A stretch of 64,000 nt of DNA, from assembly GCF_000423225.1 (NCBI RefSeq), contig NZ_AUHO01000006.1, forward strand, positions 434,001-498,000, given 5' to 3'. This DNA comes from Kaistia adipata DSM 17808 (GTDB taxonomy: Bacteria; Pseudomonadota; Alphaproteobacteria; Rhizobiales; Kaistiaceae). Positions 61,876-64,000 of the stretch are shown piece after piece. The first letter of the stretch is position 1; each line of letters begins with the position of its first letter. The notes under the pieces were generated by a model. It had not been told where the DNA came from, searched no databases, and was given only the letters and a program-made list of their open reading frames with translations. The translations under genes were made by a program, and so were the position numbers.

Positions 61876-62147
61876 AATCGTCTCCGCCATGATGCCGCCG
61901 ACAGTAAGCGGTGGCCGCGGCGCGACAAGCGCGATCGGCCGTCGTCCCCACCTGATTGCCTGCCGGAAGGAACCATCATCTCTCCGCTGGCGGGAACCCG
62001 CCGGCTTCGGTATGATCGCCCGCATGTCGACAGCAGCAGCGAAGCAGCATTCCGGGGCAGGGCCGCGTGGCCGTGCCTGCCGGCTTCATTTACGTGGCCG
62101 GTCCGTCATGATGCCTCCCCCGATGATCGCCACCCGCTAGACGATCC

Positions 62148-63440
62148 ATGCCCTGGCAAGACATCCTGATCATCGCTGTGTTGATCATGTTCAACGGCTT
62201 CTTCGCGCTGTCGGAGATTGCCGTTGTCTCCTCGCGCCCGGCCCGGTTGCAACTGTTGGCCAGCGAAGGCGCCCGCGGCGCGACCGCCGCCCTGCGGCTT
62301 GCCGAGGACCCGACCGGATTCCTCTCCGCCGTCCAGATCGGCATCACCCTGGTCGCCATTCTCTCCGGCGCCTATGGCGAAGCGGCGTTGGCCACCCCGC
62401 TAAACGACTTCCTGCTCGGGCAGTTTCCCAGCCTCGGCAACAAGGCCTCGACGATCTCCACGGTCGTCGTGGTGGTCGGGCTCGCCTATTGCTCGCTCAT
62501 CATGGGCGAACTCGTGCCGAAGCGCCTCGCGCTGACCAATCCCGAGCGTCTCGCCTGCTTCGTCGCCGGCCCCGTGGGAGTTCTCGCCCGCGTCGCCTTG
62601 CCGATCGTCTGGTTCCTGCGTCTTTCCACTGAGACCGTCCTGCGCGTGCTCGGCCAGAAGGACAAGGACGACCGGTCGGTGACCGAGGAGGAGGTCAAGA
62701 CGATGATCGCCGAGGGCACCGAGGCCGGTGTGTTCCATCAGGCCGAGCGGGAGATGATCGAGGCGGTGATCCGCGTCGCCGATCGTTCGGTCCGCTCGAT
62801 CATGGTGGCGCGGCCGGATGTGGTGTGGCTCGACATAGAGGACCCGCCAGCCGATATCCGCGACGCCGTCATCCATTCCGGCCATTCGCGCTTCCCGGTC
62901 AGCCGCGACGAGATCGACGCCGTGATCGGCATCGTCCACGCCAAGGATCTGCTGGAGCAGATCTACAGCGGCCAGACGGTCGACCTCGCTCCGGTCATCC
63001 GCGAACCGCTCTATGTCGACGAGCGCATGCCGATCCTCAAGGTGCTCGACCGCTTCAAGTCGTCGAACGTGCACATGGCCATCGTGCTGGACGAATATGG
63101 GAGCTTCCAGGGCGTGGTCACACCGATGGATATCCTGATCGCCATCGCCGGCGACATGCCGGAACATGAAGGCGATGAACTTCCGGAGGCCGTCCAGCGC
63201 GCCGATGGGTCCTGGCTGATCGACGGCAGCGCCGCCATCGACACGGTGGAACGGACGCTGGCGCTGAAGGCGCTGGGCAGCGATGGCGACTTCGCTACCC
63301 TCGCCGGCTTCATGCTGCACCACCTCGGCCACATCCCGGTGCCCGGCGAGTTCTTCCACCACGAGGGCTGGATCTTCGAAGTGGTTGACCTCGACGGCCG
63401 CCGGATCGACAAGGTTCTCGCCCGCAAGGGCGACTCCTAG
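62148..63440 (+). CDS. CNNM/CorC-type hemolysin-family transporter (DUF21-CBS)
   Basis: 430 residues. A DUF21 membrane domain with about four segments (about 1-185) opens ILIIAVLIMFNGFFALSEIA. Two CBS domains follow (about 205-330, MVARPDVVWLDIEDPPADIR and GVVTPMDILIAIAG), then a CorC_HlyC domain (about 345-430, DGSWLIDGSAAIDTVER). The family handles Mg2+/Co2+ efflux or membrane integrity; true hemolysis is unlikely. It shares a 272-bp divergent region with the hydrolase gene, in which I see no other gene. Confidence 0.88.
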   Translation: MPWQDILIIAVLIMFNGFFALSEIAVVSSRPARLQLLASEGARGATAALRLAEDPTGFLSAVQIGITLVAILSGAYGEAALATPLNDFLLGQFPSLGNKASTISTVVVVVGLAYCSLIMGELVPKRLALTNPERLACFVAGPVGVLARVALPIVWFLRLSTETVLRVLGQKDKDDRSVTEEEVKTMIAEGTEAGVFHQAEREMIEAVIRVADRSVRSIMVARPDVVWLDIEDPPADIRDAVIHSGHSRFPVSRDEIDAVIGIVHAKDLLEQIYSGQTVDLAPVIREPLYVDERMPILKVLDRFKSSNVHMAIVLDEYGSFQGVVTPMDILIAIAGDMPEHEGDELPEAVQRADGSWLIDGSAAIDTVERTLALKALGSDGDFATLAGFMLHHLGHIPVPGEFFHHEGWIFEVVDLDGRRIDKVLARKGDS

Positions 63441-63534
63441 CCCGCTCGCCTACCCGAAGGCGCGACAGCGCTGCGCTTGCCGCTGGAACTTCTGGTGGTA
63501 ACGTCCGGCCGTCACGCCGCTCAAGGAACCGAAG

Positions 63535-64000
63535 ATGACTCGCCAGCTTCCCACCCCGCCCGACATGAATGCGATCCTGGGCGGCCGCCGCCTGCGTCGC
63601 AACCGCAAGGCGGACTGGTCGCGACGGCTGGTGCGCGAGACCGTGCTGACGGTCAGTGACCTGATCTGGCCGATCTTCCTGATCGAGGGCACGAACGTCC
63701 GCCAGGATGTTGCCTCGATGCCGGGCGTCCAGCGTCTTTCGGTCGATCAGGCCGTCGTCGAGGCGGAAAAGGCCGCCGCGCTCGGGATCCCGGCGATCGC
63801 TCTCTTCCCCTTCACCGATCCCGCGCTCCGCGATCCGGTCGGCAGCGAATCCGTCAATCCCCAGAACCTGGTCTGCCGGGCGCTGCGCGCCATCAAGGCG
63901 GCGGTTCCGGAGGTTGGCCTGATCGCCGACGTGGCGCTCGACCCCTATACCAGCCACGGCCATGACGGCGTCATGGACGGCGACCGCATTCTGAACGACG
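63535..64000 (+). CDS. hemB: Delta-aminolevulinic acid dehydratase, N-terminal part
   Basis: 155 codons are visible before the window ends. RRLRRNRKADWSRRLVRET and LIWPIFLIEGTN, followed by SMPGVQRLSVDQ, are the conserved HemB N-terminus. LFPFTDP and IADVALDPYTSHGHDG are motifs of the TIM barrel; the latter carries the conserved D-x-C-x-C-x-x-x-x-H-G region, here without the cysteines (ALDPYTSHGHDG), as in Mg2+-dependent forms. It joins two ALA molecules to porphobilinogen. ATG 63535 follows AAGGA. Confidence 0.93.
   Translation, partial: MTRQLPTPPDMNAILGGRRLRRNRKADWSRRLVRETVLTVSDLIWPIFLIEGTNVRQDVASMPGVQRLSVDQAVVEAEKAAALGIPAIALFPFTDPALRDPVGSESVNPQNLVCRALRAIKAAVPEVGLIADVALDPYTSHGHDGVMDGDRILND

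Noticed and set aside
1-64000. CRISPR arrays, prophage genes, transposases, restriction or toxin-antitoxin modules
   Set aside because: I looked for spaced repeats and for hallmark proteins on both strands and saw none.

Overview
The window is GC-rich, densely coded chromosomal DNA from an alphaproteobacterium, most likely of the order Hyphomicrobiales (Rhizobiales). The evidence is the aapJQMP amino-acid transporter, the DUF177-plsX-fabH-ihfA-merR cluster beside a ubiquinol-cytochrome c chaperone gene and bamE, the glyA-nrdR-ribD-ribE-ribH-nusB-thiL cluster, DUF2842 and DUF6163 genes, and an LdtR/LdtP pair. I cannot fix the genus. The visible gene content is chromosomal; I see no phage, IS transposase, plasmid or CRISPR genes.

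Layout. 1-204: end of a sulfurtransferase gene. 471-1766: OmpA-family envelope protein. 1828-6365 (minus): aapJQMP. 6695-7873: metC-like lyase. 7866-11616 (minus): four overlapping genes (GT39/ArnT-like transferase, PAP2 phosphatase, GT2 polyprenyl-phosphate sugar synthase, LAB_N protein) that look like a lipid A remodelling operon. 11784-14864: DUF2339 membrane protein and a small proline-rich protein whose ribosome-binding site lies in a 12-bp hairpin. 14895-21234: LPS inner-core heptose genes (waaF, hldD, gmhB, hldE, an AGE-family isomerase, convergent waaC); gmhA is missing. 21373-24018: M24 peptidase, heme A synthase, DUF2842 protein. 23981-34094: exopolysaccharide locus (deacetylase, CelD-like acetyltransferase, Wzc-like co-polymerase with a degenerate kinase part, Wza-like lipoprotein, GT4, WcaJ-like initiator, Wzy-like polymerase/ligase, methyltransferase). 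34249-41771: catabolic locus with a NitT/TauT-type ABC transporter, a VOC protein, an SDR and two Gfo/Idh/MocA oxidoreductases, divergent from an RpiR-type regulator. 41817-43084: Nudix gene, a non-coding stretch with a MITE-like repeat and a kinase relic, and tRNA-Pro. 43268-50781: merR, ihfA, fabH, plsX, DUF177, cytochrome bc1 chaperone, bamE, proton-pumping pyrophosphatase. 50918-57875: MFS, thiL, nusB, ribH, ribE, ribD, nrdR, glyA. 58053-61875: ldtP, ldtR, DUF6163, HIBYL-CoA hydrolase. 62148-64000: CBS-domain transporter and the start of hemB.

About half of the genes concern the cell envelope: heptose core, lipid A, exopolysaccharide, L,D-crosslinking of peptidoglycan, Bam complex and phospholipid initiation. 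The points most worth following are the AGE-family isomerase in the heptose operon where gmhA would be expected, a RibD whose deaminase half has lost its zinc cysteines, the unassigned catabolic locus, the Wzc homologue with no recognisable Walker A, and the hairpin-buried ribosome-binding site before the proline-rich gene.
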